32,507 nucleotides of DNA, taken from assembly GCA_016186245.1 (NCBI GenBank), contig JACPLZ010000027.1, forward strand, positions 1-32,507, read 5' to 3'. This document shows, in pieces, positions 1 through 10,100 of the stretch. How positions within the stretch are numbered: position 1 is the first letter of the stretch; every line of letters begins with the position of its first letter. Under the pieces are notes generated by a model. That model was given only the letters and a program-made list of their open reading frames with translations. It was not told the DNA's origin and made no database searches. The translations under genes and the position numbers were made by a program. Source of the DNA: Candidatus Peregrinibacteria bacterium (GTDB taxonomy: Bacteria > Patescibacteriota > Gracilibacteria > UBA1369 > LOWO2-01-FULL-3).

Positions 1-1
1 C

Positions 2-3000
2 ACTGTCAAAGATGGTGAAACCAAGACTCTCGTACTCAGACTCGATGTAGGAGATGGAGCAGCAACCACGAAGGCCGGTTTTGAAATTGCCAGCAAGGAG
101 AAAGTAGAGATTACTGGGGCGGACGTAAGCGGTACTTTCCCTGCGCAGGGTGATGAATTCAATCTTGCAACTGACGAAGTCGGAACATTGACTGTCGAAA
201 AAAACGGCACTCTTACCAATCCAAAAGTTGGTGAAGACGGCGTAACTATTGCTAAATTCAAAATGACAACTTCCGGAGAAGGAGCAGTGATCAGCAGACT
301 GGGATTGCTTCTTACCGGTACAGTCAGTGTCAATGATGCTCAGAATTTCAAATTATATGTATCTGGCACGACTGATCCTATAGCTGAAGTCGCCGCTGTA
401 GACAGTAATGATCTCATCAACTTCACTATGCCTGATGCCGGCTATACGATAGCAAAGGGTGATAGTAAGAGCTTCTATATCAATGCGGACTTTAATACGG
501 GTCGTAGTTCTGATAGTGTCAAGGTTTACATCGATCAGGATACGGACGTAGTTACAACCGGTGATAAGTATGGTTTCGGTTTGGCTATTACCAGGACGCT
601 TTATGATGGTAATCCTGACGCTTGTCTCAATGGTTCTTCCAACGATTGTTCTTACAGCAGTCTGCAGGGAGGAGATATCACTATCACTACAAGCGGACCG
701 GCAGCTACAAACATTGCAAAGAATGGCAAGGATGTCTCACTTATGGAGTTCAGTATAACTTCTGTATCTGAAGTTACATTTAAGAAATTTCCATTAAGTT
801 TGACTGCAACTGAAGCGGACGCTACGGAAGGGCTTATGAACGCTACGGCATCAAACTTTACAGATATCAAGATTACCAACGTTGATACTGGCAAAGAAAC
901 ATTTACGGCAGTTGATGCAGGCGTGTTTAAGACAACAATCGGTGGCGCCACTGCCATTACCGAAGCCGCAGGTGACAACGCCGAAGCTTATCATATCTTT
1001 ACGGATAATGTCACTATTGCCGCTGGTGAAACGCTTAATTTGAAACTTACTGTAGATATAGCGAATACCGACACCCTGGATGGCATGACATTGATTGCAC
1101 AATTGCCTCTTGGTGATAGTACGAGCTATCCTGAAGTAAGAGACGTCAATAACAAAGTTTTGACAAATTCAAGCAGTCTTACGCCGGCAGCCGATATTAC
1201 GGCTAAAACGATGACTGTTAAGGTTCCATCTTTGACATTGTCATTGGGTTCAACTCCGGTCGTAAATGGTAGCAATTACGTAAAAGGTGCCAAGGGGGTT
1301 CCATTTACAGGTATAGTATTTGCTTGTGGAGACGCTTCCAGCTGTAAAGTTACGGACGTATCCTTGGTTGGTACAGTGGATGAAACTGGTGCCACTACTG
1401 CCGCTGCTACTTTCCCAACAACAGCGACAAATCCTGGTTTGGATGGCGCTATTCAGGTGAACTCCATAGTCGGTAGTGTATGGCTTGAAGATATAGACGG
1501 TAACATAGTTGCTGCCGCCAAGAGTGTTGCTGCAAACTCTGGTGCTGTAACCTTTACGAACGTAAATTGGACTATTTCTGCCGGTTCAAGCCCAGTGCTT
1601 TATGTTAAGGGCGACATATCTGCAAGCGCTTTCAAGTCTAGCGATGCGGACGCCGTAGCATTCAAGGTGACCGCGGCCAGCAGCGTAACAGCAGAAGATA
1701 AAGACGGTAATTCCATCACTCCAACAGGTACCGTAAATCACCCAAGTGTAACCACGGCTTCTACTTGGGTAGTGGTACTGGGAGGCGGTTCATTGACCGT
1801 TGCGGTTGACGCTGATACTGCGCAGGAAGATATTATTCTTGCCGGATCCACCGGTGTTGAAGTATCAAAATTCAAATTCACCACAACGAACGAAGCATTC
1901 AAGGTAAAGGCTTTGGCAATTAATAACAGGCAGTCCGGTGCTACTACAGCCACTTTGGGTGATTATGACAACAACGTTAAGCAGGTTACCCTTAGCTATA
2001 CAAATAGCGCGGGCGCAGCTGAATCCAAGACCGCATCTCTCGTTTCAGGCACAGCAAACTTCTCAGGTTTGGATTTTTACATCGGAAAGGACAATAGCGC
2101 TGTAATTACTGTGAAAGCCGATACCAACACTATTTCCAGTGGTTCTGCTACCGCCGGAGAATATGTTGACATGAACCTTGGCTTCAACAATTTTGAGGCA
2201 ATAGCTCAATCCAGTGGTGAAACCTACAAAGGCGATAAGATTGACGCAACTGTAAGCGCTGATTCTGATCTTGATTTTGGTACAATAACCTGGACGGACG
2301 GTACCAACATCGATATCAACACGGCGGCGGATATTGCCACGGCTACTGCCGGCGGCACGGTAACTCTTACCGTTAATGATGAAACTGACGGCAATCCCCC
2401 AAATCTGCCGGTTGGTACGCTGCTTTGTCAGGACAGTAGCACTACTTGTTCCGGCAAGGCTGTATTCGTTGTAACCGCTTGGACAGAAGGCTCAACATTT
2501 ACTGACGCCGGTAATACTGGTGACAGTATCACAGCAATAGTCCTTGACAACGCAGATACTGCCGTAGCTGATGCTGATAATCTTGTTTACTCTCTTCCTG
2601 GAAGTGGTTATCTGACTTCGGCCAATAGGCTGCATGTTTACGAAACAAGGCCAACTCTGGCTCTTGCTGCAGCCTCTCCATCTGGATCAAGAAGTACAAG
2701 TTCCAGCGATGACGCATTTGTGTTCACAGTCAACGCCAACGTCCTGGAGCAGGTTAACTTAAGAGCAGGTACTGAATTAACAGGCACTATGCTTGATGGT
2801 GTTGGTACGCCTTGTGCCATTTCAACTGTTACTGCTGCTGGATTGCAGGTAGATGGTTCAGCCCAATTGTGTACCTTGGATGCCTTGGCGGCCGGAGATT
2901 CATTCTCATTCGCTACTACCGCAATGACCGACTACGACAGAATATCCTTTTGGATAAACGTGGTTGACACAGCTGGTGGTACAGATTCTGCCTTTGCCGA

Positions 3001-3715
3001 TTACAAGGTTAGTACAGGTACGGCTCAGGCTACATTTACCGCTGGCACAGCTACGGCCCTATCTCAAACAATCTGTGGTGCCGATCAGGCGACCCTTACA
3101 ACGGCTGAATGGTATTTCTGTGATACTCAATTGCCAAAAGATGCCGGTACTTTAACCCACGTACATTTCGAATTTGATGAAACTACCGAACTTGCTGATA
3201 CGGACTTGGTATACATCGATGAAATCTGGCTGTACAACGACAAGATAAAGATAGACATAGCGACAGATGCCGATCTTGACACTTATGCCAACAATGCGAC
3301 CAACGCAGGTTCGCCAGTGGCAGTTCTTCTGAAGGAAGGTTCTACCACCAAGGCGACTGGCTATGTTACGACCACGACTAATGGCGCAAGCGCCACAAGT
3401 ACCGGTTCTATAACATTTATCCCAACCACTCAGATTGAAGTTGCCAAGAACACAACCAAGACTTTGACTGTCAACCTAAACTCTGGAGACCTTATCAACG
3501 AGGATACAGGTTCAGACGATCCGGTTACATTCTCGATCGCTCTTGGATCTTCACTTGAGGGTACGGTAACGTCTGGTGGCTTCTGGTGGAATGATACCAA
3601 TGTCGACCTTGACAAGAATGGCACAACAACGGCTGCGGAATTGACAGCCAGTGCTATTAAGTGGGTTGGTAAAGTTTCATCAACAACACTTACGGGTAAC
3701 ACTGTTAAGTACTAA
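2..3715 (+). CDS. Giant surface protein, 5' end beyond window
   Basis: The reading frame is open from base 2, so the gene begins left of the window; the TTG at 188 is not needed as a start. The visible 1,237 residues are rich in Thr, Ala, Asp, Gly and Ser, with few Cys and no hydrophobic membrane segment, as expected of an exported beta-sandwich protein. Related modules can be seen around bases 188-540 and 1790-2160, each with a pattern like G-V/I-E/T-V/I-S/A-K-F-K followed by a 'FY-I' strand. Near the C-terminus (bases 3605-3640) is an EF-hand-like loop, DLDKNGTTTAAE, with Asp, Asp, Asn, Gly and Glu at ligand positions 1, 3, 5, 6 and 12. No SLH repeats or sortase motif are visible at the C-terminus, so the way it is anchored is unclear. 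It ends in tandem stops (TAA TAG) followed by a strong terminator. I do not recognise the family; S-layer-like or adhesin is inference. Confidence 0.85.
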   Translation, partial: TVKDGETKTLVLRLDVGDGAATTKAGFEIASKEKVEITGADVSGTFPAQGDEFNLATDEVGTLTVEKNGTLTNPKVGEDGVTIAKFKMTTSGEGAVISRLGLLLTGTVSVNDAQNFKLYVSGTTDPIAEVAAVDSNDLINFTMPDAGYTIAKGDSKSFYINADFNTGRSSDSVKVYIDQDTDVVTTGDKYGFGLAITRTLYDGNPDACLNGSSNDCSYSSLQGGDITITTSGPAATNIAKNGKDVSLMEFSITSVSEVTFKKFPLSLTATEADATEGLMNATASNFTDIKITNVDTGKETFTAVDAGVFKTTIGGATAITEAAGDNAEAYHIFTDNVTIAAGETLNLKLTVDIANTDTLDGMTLIAQLPLGDSTSYPEVRDVNNKVLTNSSSLTPAADITAKTMTVKVPSLTLSLGSTPVVNGSNYVKGAKGVPFTGIVFACGDASSCKVTDVSLVGTVDETGATTAAATFPTTATNPGLDGAIQVNSIVGSVWLEDIDGNIVAAAKSVAANSGAVTFTNVNWTISAGSSPVLYVKGDISASAFKSSDADAVAFKVTAASSVTAEDKDGNSITPTGTVNHPSVTTASTWVVVLGGGSLTVAVDADTAQEDIILAGSTGVEVSKFKFTTTNEAFKVKALAINNRQSGATTATLGDYDNNVKQVTLSYTNSAGAAESKTASLVSGTANFSGLDFYIGKDNSAVITVKADTNTISSGSATAGEYVDMNLGFNNFEAIAQSSGETYKGDKIDATVSADSDLDFGTITWTDGTNIDINTAADIATATAGGTVTLTVNDETDGNPPNLPVGTLLCQDSSTTCSGKAVFVVTAWTEGSTFTDAGNTGDSITAIVLDNADTAVADADNLVYSLPGSGYLTSANRLHVYETRPTLALAAASPSGSRSTSSSDDAFVFTVNANVLEQVNLRAGTELTGTMLDGVGTPCAISTVTAAGLQVDGSAQLCTLDALAAGDSFSFATTAMTDYDRISFWINVVDTAGGTDSAFADYKVSTGTAQATFTAGTATALSQTICGADQATLTTAEWYFCDTQLPKDAGTLTHVHFEFDETTELADTDLVYIDEIWLYNDKIKIDIATDADLDTYANNATNAGSPVAVLLKEGSTTKATGYVTTTTNGASATSTGSITFIPTTQIEVAKNTTKTLTVNLNSGDLINEDTGSDDPVTFSIALGSSLEGTVTSGGFWWNDTNVDLDKNGTTTAAELTASAIKWVGKVSSTTLTGNTVKY

Positions 3716-3754
3716 TAGTAACTTTACGGATTTCGACAAAATAAGAGTTTAAGC

Positions 3755-3789
3755 AAAAAGCCCCTCAGTAAAACGGGGGGCTTTTTTTT
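3755..3789 (+). terminator. Rho-independent terminator of the surface protein gene
   Basis: A 10-bp stem, AAAAAGCCCC paired with GGGGCTTTTT, is closed by a 12-nt loop and followed by an uninterrupted run of eight T. It lies 40 bases after the tandem stop codons and so separates the giant surface protein gene from the lipoprotein gene. Confidence 0.9.
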
Positions 3790-3857
3790 ATTCCAAAAAT
3801 TTGATATAAACAAATGCGTCATTGTTGAACAGTTCATTATTCATTTAAAACCTAAAT

Positions 3858-4412
3858 ATGAAAAAAATAACATCAATACTGATTATTTCAAGTTTTTTAT
3901 TTGCCGCCTGCGGCAATAGTAAATGGGATAAAACTGACAAGGATATATCACCGGAACAAAAGACTTATGAGGAAAATATAATTAGTGAGCAAATGACCAT
4001 ATTGGAAAAAGATTCAACGGACGTTAAGGCTCTTTTCCAGGTAGCCTTTGAGTACCAATTTCTTGGCGAATACAGAAAGGCCGTGAATTACTACGAAAAG
4101 GTCATTAAAATCGATGCCGGCCACATAGCGGCGCTTAACAATCTGGCAGATATATATGAACAAATCGGGGAATACGACACATCTGCAGAATACATAAAAC
4201 AGCTTTATCCTCTAATGCCAGATAGTGCGGAAACAATAAAGGATACCGTCAGAATTCTCCTTTTGGCGGGAGATGACATAAGTGCCGAACAAGCTCTGGA
4301 AAATTTTGCAAAACTGAAAAGAGAAGGAGGAGAAACATCTAAAGAAACTACCAAGCTCATTTCATCTTTAAAGCAGCAAATAGAGGATTACCAGCGATCA
4401 GTCGGAAAATAG
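3858..4412 (+). CDS. TPR-repeat lipoprotein
   Basis: This 184-residue protein has a short lipoprotein signal: a positively charged start (MKKI), a hydrophobic stretch and a lipobox-like FAAC, with Cys18 as the probable lipidated residue. The mature part is helical. Two tetratricopeptide repeats can be read at about residues 55-88 and 89-122, with the typical A-L-N-N-L-A-x-I-Y and G-x-Y-x-x-A spacing, and a weaker helical pair follows. TPR modules bind protein partners, so the likely role is a scaffold at the outer face of the membrane; the partner is unknown. It is preceded by a terminator and followed by an SLH-protein gene on the same strand. No Shine-Dalgarno is visible before the ATG. Phe at lipobox position -3 is unusual, but Leu lies just before it. 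Confidence 0.8.
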   Translation: MKKITSILIISSFLFAACGNSKWDKTDKDISPEQKTYEENIISEQMTILEKDSTDVKALFQVAFEYQFLGEYRKAVNYYEKVIKIDAGHIAALNNLADIYEQIGEYDTSAEYIKQLYPLMPDSAETIKDTVRILLLAGDDISAEQALENFAKLKREGGETSKETTKLISSLKQQIEDYQRSVGK

Positions 4413-4565
4413 GGAACCAACCGATATTATGTCAAAGGAAAATATCGCCACCCTTTTGCTGCATAACCTCAATAATGATAACATCCGAAGAGTAAAACTG
4501 TATCAAAATGCGTTCCCATACGTATTCTAAATACAGAACCGTTATCATTTAATTTTGCAAAAATC

Positions 4566-6902
4566 ATGAACAAAATTACACGTTCATTTTCCGGACTTGT
4601 TTTATTGGTAGGCCTATTTTTAACGTCAGGACTTACAGCGTTTGCTATTGCGCCTACCGGCACAATGTCGATGACAAGCCAAAGTATTGCCACCTCATCA
4701 AGCGGTACCGCGAATAATACCATTACCGTCACTGCGGCAAACACTGAAATACTGGCGGCAAATGATCTTCATATAAAAATTCCTGATGCTGTCAATGCTC
4801 ACTGGGATACTACCGATACTTCAGCAACATACGTTTTTTCAGGCGCGGGCGCAGCCAATGCCACGGTTGTTTTATCGAACAGCAATAAGACAATCACCAT
4901 TGATATAACCACAAATCTTGATGCAACCAGTAATATTCAGGTCTCGGGATTAAAGTTCCAGGGTGACGCAGCGTCAGCATCGGGAACCTTACAATGGGCG
5001 GTTGATAATGCAACTGTTGGTTCAGCAACCTTCAATTCAGTCGCAAGCAGCGCCGCCTTGACGGTAACTGCAACGGATGCAGATGCAACTTTAGTGTTAG
5101 CCGATACTAACGCGGGAGACTTTGGCATAGCAACATTGGAATTAAACCTCTCTGTAGCTTTGGCTAATACGGATACAATAACATTTACCGCCCCCGCCGA
5201 ATTAGATGTCAGCGGTTTGACTGCCGCTACCAATCTTACGGGAACGCTGGAGGGTGGAAGTGGTATCACCTGTAATGATTCCGGTCAAATTGTAACCTGT
5301 ACAATAGATGGTGCATCGGCTGCTGCCGCAAATGACTTAACAATCATATTTCCGGCTAGTGCAGTCGGTATTTCAGGAGCCTCGGTAGGAACAACAGACA
5401 TAACAGATTTGGCTGTAAATGATACTTCGCTATCTGGAGCAGATATCAATTCGGACGCCACGGTTGCTGTAACGGATATAATAGTAGGTGATCTCACTGC
5501 CACCAATGTAGCTCCTGAATCTCTAAGTCTTTCCACCATTTCTCCGACTACTTTCGCTTTTACGACAACAGCCCAAGTCCCTTCCGGTGCAAAAATAGTG
5601 GTTGTATACCCCGCCGGCTGGAATCTTGCCGGAGCAGCAGGCCAGGTGGGAAGTGCGTTATCTGGCTTAACGGGAACATGGACGGCCACCGTATCGAGCC
5701 AAACTCTCACATTGACTAAAACAGGTGGCTCAGCAGATGCGGCCGGCGCAAAAAGCTTGACACTCAATGGTATTATGACGCCTCCAAACGAAGGAAGTGG
5801 AGGCACATACAGCATAACAACAACAACTTCAACACCTGCAAATATAGAAACCGATGCGGCTGTAACGGCAGACACAATCATAGGAAAAGTTGCCAGCTCC
5901 ATAGTCGTTGGTTCACCAACTGGAGTAACTGTAACAGACGATACCAGTGGCGGTGTGCTTATAACCTGGGTGGATCCGTCCGGATCAGGCGACGCGACCA
6001 AAGACATAACGATATTGAAAGGTACTGCACCAATGCCGGTAAATGGCTCACAATATGCTTTAGTATTAAAAGGAGTACAAAAATATGTTGACGCGAATGT
6101 TAAGGCCGGTGATGTTGTATCGTACCAACTCAGAGCTAGTAATGGCAGCGGAGAGACGGGAACTACAACAGCCGCTGTAACATTTACCGTCGGCTCAACA
6201 GTTACTGGCACGACTACGGATGATACCGCAGCAGATGATACTGCCACAGATGACACGGTGGTGACAGATGATACCCTCGCAGAAGACACGGTAGCAGATG
6301 ATACTGTTGCTGATGACACGACGGCAGATGATACTACTGCGGAAGGTACATCGGCTGATGATGCAGCTGACGCAGATGGTACCGATGTTCCATTTGCAGA
6401 TATCGCGACACACTGGGCAAAAGATTTTATCACCGAGCTTTACACGGCGGGAGTAGTCAAGAGCGCGACTGCCTTCAATCCTGATAATGACATCACCAGA
6501 GGCGAATTTACCAAAATGGTAATGGAGGCATTTGACATCGAAAAGGGCAGTGCAAGCACAACCGCATTCTCCGATGTAAAAAATCACTGGGCGGCAGCCT
6601 ACGCTGACGGCGCCAAGAAAGCGGGATTGATCAACGGTTACTCTGATGGCACATTCAAGCCCGACGCTAAGATCAGCAGAGCTGAAGCGATGAAGATTTT
6701 ACTTGAAGCTACAAGCTATGAAAAAAATGCCGCAGCTTCCGGATTTAAGGACGTGAAGGCTGGAGACTGGTTTGCGGTTTATGTAAACTATGCCGTGAGA
6801 GCCAAGATTTTAAGCGGATTCTCTGACAACACATTCCGTCCGCTCAACAATATGACCAGAGGTGAAGTTGCTAAAGTGATAGTGAAAGTGCTTGGAATGT
6901 AA
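4566..6902 (+). CDS. SLH-domain surface protein A
   Basis: This is a secreted 778-residue protein. A Sec signal peptide covers about residues 1-27 (hydrophobic core VLLVGLFLTSGL, cleavage after AFA). Residues about 30-440 form several Thr/Ala-rich beta-sandwich modules that I cannot assign firmly. Residues about 447-540 are FN3-like. Residues 552-609 are an acidic linker of repeated Asp-Asp-Thr units. Residues 610-778 are three SLH repeats, with conserved F-x-D-x-x-x-H-W-A, I-x-G-Y-S-D-G-T-F-x-P and I-x-R-A-E motifs. SLH repeats bind pyruvylated secondary cell-wall polymers in Gram-positives or an equivalent envelope polymer, so this protein probably sits non-covalently on the cell surface. 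The C-terminal half is homologous to that of the next gene and the SLH region is about 95% identical to it. The ATG at 4566 has no clear Shine-Dalgarno. Confidence 0.9.
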   Translation: MNKITRSFSGLVLLVGLFLTSGLTAFAIAPTGTMSMTSQSIATSSSGTANNTITVTAANTEILAANDLHIKIPDAVNAHWDTTDTSATYVFSGAGAANATVVLSNSNKTITIDITTNLDATSNIQVSGLKFQGDAASASGTLQWAVDNATVGSATFNSVASSAALTVTATDADATLVLADTNAGDFGIATLELNLSVALANTDTITFTAPAELDVSGLTAATNLTGTLEGGSGITCNDSGQIVTCTIDGASAAAANDLTIIFPASAVGISGASVGTTDITDLAVNDTSLSGADINSDATVAVTDIIVGDLTATNVAPESLSLSTISPTTFAFTTTAQVPSGAKIVVVYPAGWNLAGAAGQVGSALSGLTGTWTATVSSQTLTLTKTGGSADAAGAKSLTLNGIMTPPNEGSGGTYSITTTTSTPANIETDAAVTADTIIGKVASSIVVGSPTGVTVTDDTSGGVLITWVDPSGSGDATKDITILKGTAPMPVNGSQYALVLKGVQKYVDANVKAGDVVSYQLRASNGSGETGTTTAAVTFTVGSTVTGTTTDDTAADDTATDDTVVTDDTLAEDTVADDTVADDTTADDTTAEGTSADDAADADGTDVPFADIATHWAKDFITELYTAGVVKSATAFNPDNDITRGEFTKMVMEAFDIEKGSASTTAFSDVKNHWAAAYADGAKKAGLINGYSDGTFKPDAKISRAEAMKILLEATSYEKNAAASGFKDVKAGDWFAVYVNYAVRAKILSGFSDNTFRPLNNMTRGEVAKVIVKVLGM
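6219..6392 (+). repeat. Asp-Asp-Thr linker repeats in SLH protein A
   Basis: The coding sequence repeats GATGATAC-type units at 12-18 base intervals and encodes a run of DDT, EDT and ADDT units. It probably forms a flexible, acidic spacer between the FN3-like domain and the SLH anchor. A shorter version lies at about 9880-9950 in the next gene. The DNA repetition makes length changes by slippage likely. Confidence 0.8.
6393..6899 (+). repeat. Triple-SLH module, copy 1 (duplicated at 10372-10878)
   Basis: This 507-base segment encodes 169 residues. It matches the end of the next gene with 9 amino-acid differences and with long runs of identical DNA, including synonymous sites. The match indicates recent duplication or ongoing gene conversion between the two SLH genes. 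Confidence 0.9.
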
Positions 6903-6912
6903 TAAAAATTGT

Positions 6913-6970
6913 GTCATGCCGAACTTGTTTCGGCATCTACATTACATAGATCCTGAAACAAGTTCAGGAT
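6913..6970. repeat. Two intergenic hairpin repeats after SLH gene A
   Basis: Two perfect short hairpins lie close together. At 6916-6936 the arms are ATGCCGAA and TTCGGCAT. At 6951-6969 they are TCCTGAA and TTCAGGA. Both resemble the short intergenic repeats common in many bacterial genomes. A diverged copy of the second lies at 22912-22935. Confidence 0.75.
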
Positions 6971-7020
6971 GACACGGTAAAGTTCAGGATGACACGGTAA
7001 AAATCAGGATGACACGATAA
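6961..7020. repeat. Tandem array of three 20-bp units
   Basis: Bases 6961-6980 and 6981-7000 are identical 20-mers (AGTTCAGGATGACACGGTAA), and 7001-7020 is a third copy with three changes. The unit is the right half of the TCCTGAA hairpin plus flank, so the array looks like a slippage expansion of the neighbouring hairpin repeat. Confidence 0.9.
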
Positions 7021-7037
7021 TAACATTGATAAAACTG

Positions 7038-7064
7038 AGCCCCTGCCCAAAGCGGGGGCTTTTT
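7038..7064 (+). terminator. Terminator of SLH gene A
   Basis: The stem AGCCCCTGC / GCGGGGGCT (one G-U pair) has a five-base loop and is followed by TTTT. It is nearly identical to the terminator after SLH gene B, which supports common descent of the two gene ends. It lies after the repeats, so the transcript's 3' UTR would contain them. Confidence 0.85.
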
Positions 7065-7136
7065 AATTAAAAAACACTTCTATGATTTAGCGAGTGAGAA
7101 GAAAAATTTTCTCTAACGACAATCTCTAAATATAAA

Positions 7137-7142
7137 TATAAT
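7137..7142 (+). promoter_or_regulatory. Possible -10 element of SLH gene B
   Basis: A consensus TATAAT lies 37 bases before the ATG at 7180, in a very AT-rich stretch. No good -35 hexamer sits 16-18 bases upstream, so only the -10 is proposed. An AGAAAA/TTTTCT inverted repeat lies about 30 bases further upstream. Confidence 0.4.
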
Positions 7143-7179
7143 ACCAGCCAGATAATTTATCCTCTAACTTCAATGAAAA

Positions 7180-10100
7180 ATGAGTAACAAATCTCACCCT
7201 GTATTTAAAAAGCTACTGTCCTGGTTGACCAGCGTGAGCATCATTGCAATGACTTTAGTTGTCACTATGCCGATACCGGTGGCAAACGCTGCTCCGACAA
7301 CATCGGTGCTCTTAAGCGCTAGATTTAGAGAAGACGGTCTTGCCGCACACAGGAACAACCTATTGGTAACATTTACAGAACCGGTGTGTGGAAATTCAGA
7401 CTGTACTGCTGGATTATCAGTTAGTAATTTTACTGTTACCACGGATAACGGAACGGGTATGCAATTCATCATGTCTGTTGTCCACACTGCCGGTACCAAT
7501 TGGGCGCTGCTGATTATGAATGCTGATTCCGAAGCCACCGATACGGGAAACACAATCATGGCCAACGAGGTATACACTCCAAGCGGAATGCTTCTGGCTG
7601 ATTCTACTGTTACTACTTCATTTACGCGTGACACAACCGCCCCAACGGTAAGCGCCAAGAGGGTCAAAACTGCCACCGATGATATAATATTGCAGTTTAG
7701 CGAACCTGTATCAGATGAACAGGGCACCGGAGCCGCACTTGTGACTGGTGATTTTGCCTATACAGACGTCAGCCTGAATAATGCGGCATCGCTTGATGCG
7801 ATCACTTATACCGGCGATGCCACATGGGTCTATTTAAGTACAAATGCCAACGTTGATACTACTGCTGATGCTGCGGATACCCTTGGCCCAACCGATAATA
7901 AAATCTATGACATGCTTGGTAACGAATGGGTAGAAGCGGCTACGGCCATCAGCACCTTTACGGCTGACTCTACAGCTCCAGCGATTTCATCTGCTTACGC
8001 AATGATTGGCGAAGATGCAACCGGTGGCAACGACCTGGTTTATTTAACTTTTTCCGAACCGGTTTTTAATGCTAATACCGCCTCCGGTAATCTTGCCGAC
8101 ACAGATTTTGCCGTAAGTGCAGGGACCATCAGTACGGTAACTCATACCGCAGGCAATGCATTTGCTATCATGGATCTTGCTGCCAATAAAACCTCAATGG
8201 GCACTGTAGATGGTCAGGGAGGATCCGATGATATTTTTGATGCGTTTGGCAATGCTCTGGCTGCAGGAACAACAACGACCATCGATGATAATACCATGCC
8301 CGTGTTGCAGGGGGTCTGGATAAATCAATTTATAGATCACGCCAATGTCGCGCCAACGTCCATAGGAACCAACATTCTCACAACAGTAGCACTGGTGACA
8401 GCAGAAGCATCTACGACCTTTCCAACAGAAGGGGCAAACATGCTTAAAATGACAGATGGAACAGGGCTTGCGGCAGATGAAGGCTTTATGGCTCAAGCCA
8501 AGCTTCAATTATTCGATACTACAAATGATGTTTTTGAATATACACAGGTGAAATTCGATGCTTATTTTGAGGATAGCAGCGGGGCGATTACTCTTGATGA
8601 TAATTCAGACATTCAATTTGTCATCAATGATGCCGCTAATTTTACAACCGCATCTCAATGGGCAATAACAACAGATTTACCGGAAAAAACCTGGACTACG
8701 GTAACCATAGATTTAACCGCAGCAGTTACAGAAGGTACTGCATTAACAGCCTTAACTACGAATCCGATATATTGGGGTATTGCAGTCAATGCTACCACCG
8801 ATATAGCGACCAGTGATGTTTTATATATTGATAATGTGCGTTTTTCCAGAGGCGCTTCCTCCAATTCAAACAGAGTGATACTTGAGTACAGCGAATCTGT
8901 GAATTTGACAGGTGATCCTGCTGTTGGCGCCAGTGCTGCCAGTACGACAAGTATGGGTGACATGCAGACAAATAAAGCTCTCGGAGGATTTGGTGCTTTT
9001 GCTTCAGGTACGTACACGACAAAAGCAGGTAGTAATACGGTAACAAAAAACGACGCCGGTAACACATATACAATAGATTTAGCCATTCGGCAGGGCGGTC
9101 TAATTACTTCCGCTTCACCGGTGACTTTAAGTGGATTATTCACGCCAACTGCCACAGTAACCGATGTAGACGGCAATATCATAGCAGTTACATCAACCAT
9201 GACTCCACAGACGGTAATAGATACGCTTGATGTTACGACCGCCGCCACAGCAGTAACTAATTTCAACCCTGCTCTTACTCAAAACGGTACTGTAAAACTT
9301 GAATGGACAGCGCCAAGCCAAACTGCTGCGACATTTTCCCACTATGTCGTAACATATGGCACCAGCGCGAGTGTAAGCGTGGCAAGCAGCCTTTGGGATG
9401 ATTCCAATGACGCGGCTTTGGCAACTGCCACAACGGCTACAACTACAGTTACAGGATTGACAAACGGAACAACGTATTATTTTAATATAGCAGCAGTAGA
9501 TATAAAAGGTATTCCCACAAGTTTTGTAACAGAAAGAAATGCTACCGCAGGTGAGACATCGGCAACCGAAACTACCGCTCCGGGCTTACCTACAGGTATT
9601 GCTGCCACAGTAAACGGCAGCGGTAAAGTTGTATTAACATGGACGGATCCTACCGATGGCGATTTATCCAAGATTGAAATTGCCAAGTCTACCGGTACGG
9701 GAGTTGATCCTTCGAGTATGTTAGCTTCTATTGACAAAGGCGTAAAAACATATACTGATAATAATGTAAAAATAGGGGATGTAGTAAACTACAAACTGAG
9801 GGCGATTGATACAAATGACAACAGAAGCAGCTTCACGGCTGTTACAAGTATCACTGTATCTCTCACTCCAGCTTCAGATGACACGGTTGCAGACGACACA
9901 ACTACCGACGATACCGTTACCAACGATACGGCTGACGACACCACAACCAACGCAACAGTCGCCCTAACCGCCGTTGGAGATTCAGGAGTTACCGCGGATG
10001 CCTCATTCACAGAAGCTGAAGATGGCAGTCTTGGAGTAGATATCACGCCAACCGGCACAAATGCTGCCATGACCTACCCGGCACATATCCATTCCGGCAC

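Noticed and set aside
5285..6433. Long minus-strand ORF opposite SLH gene A (382 codons)
   Set aside because: It is the antisense of the repetitive Thr/Asp-rich coding region, with Ser/Val-rich low-complexity translation and no start signals.
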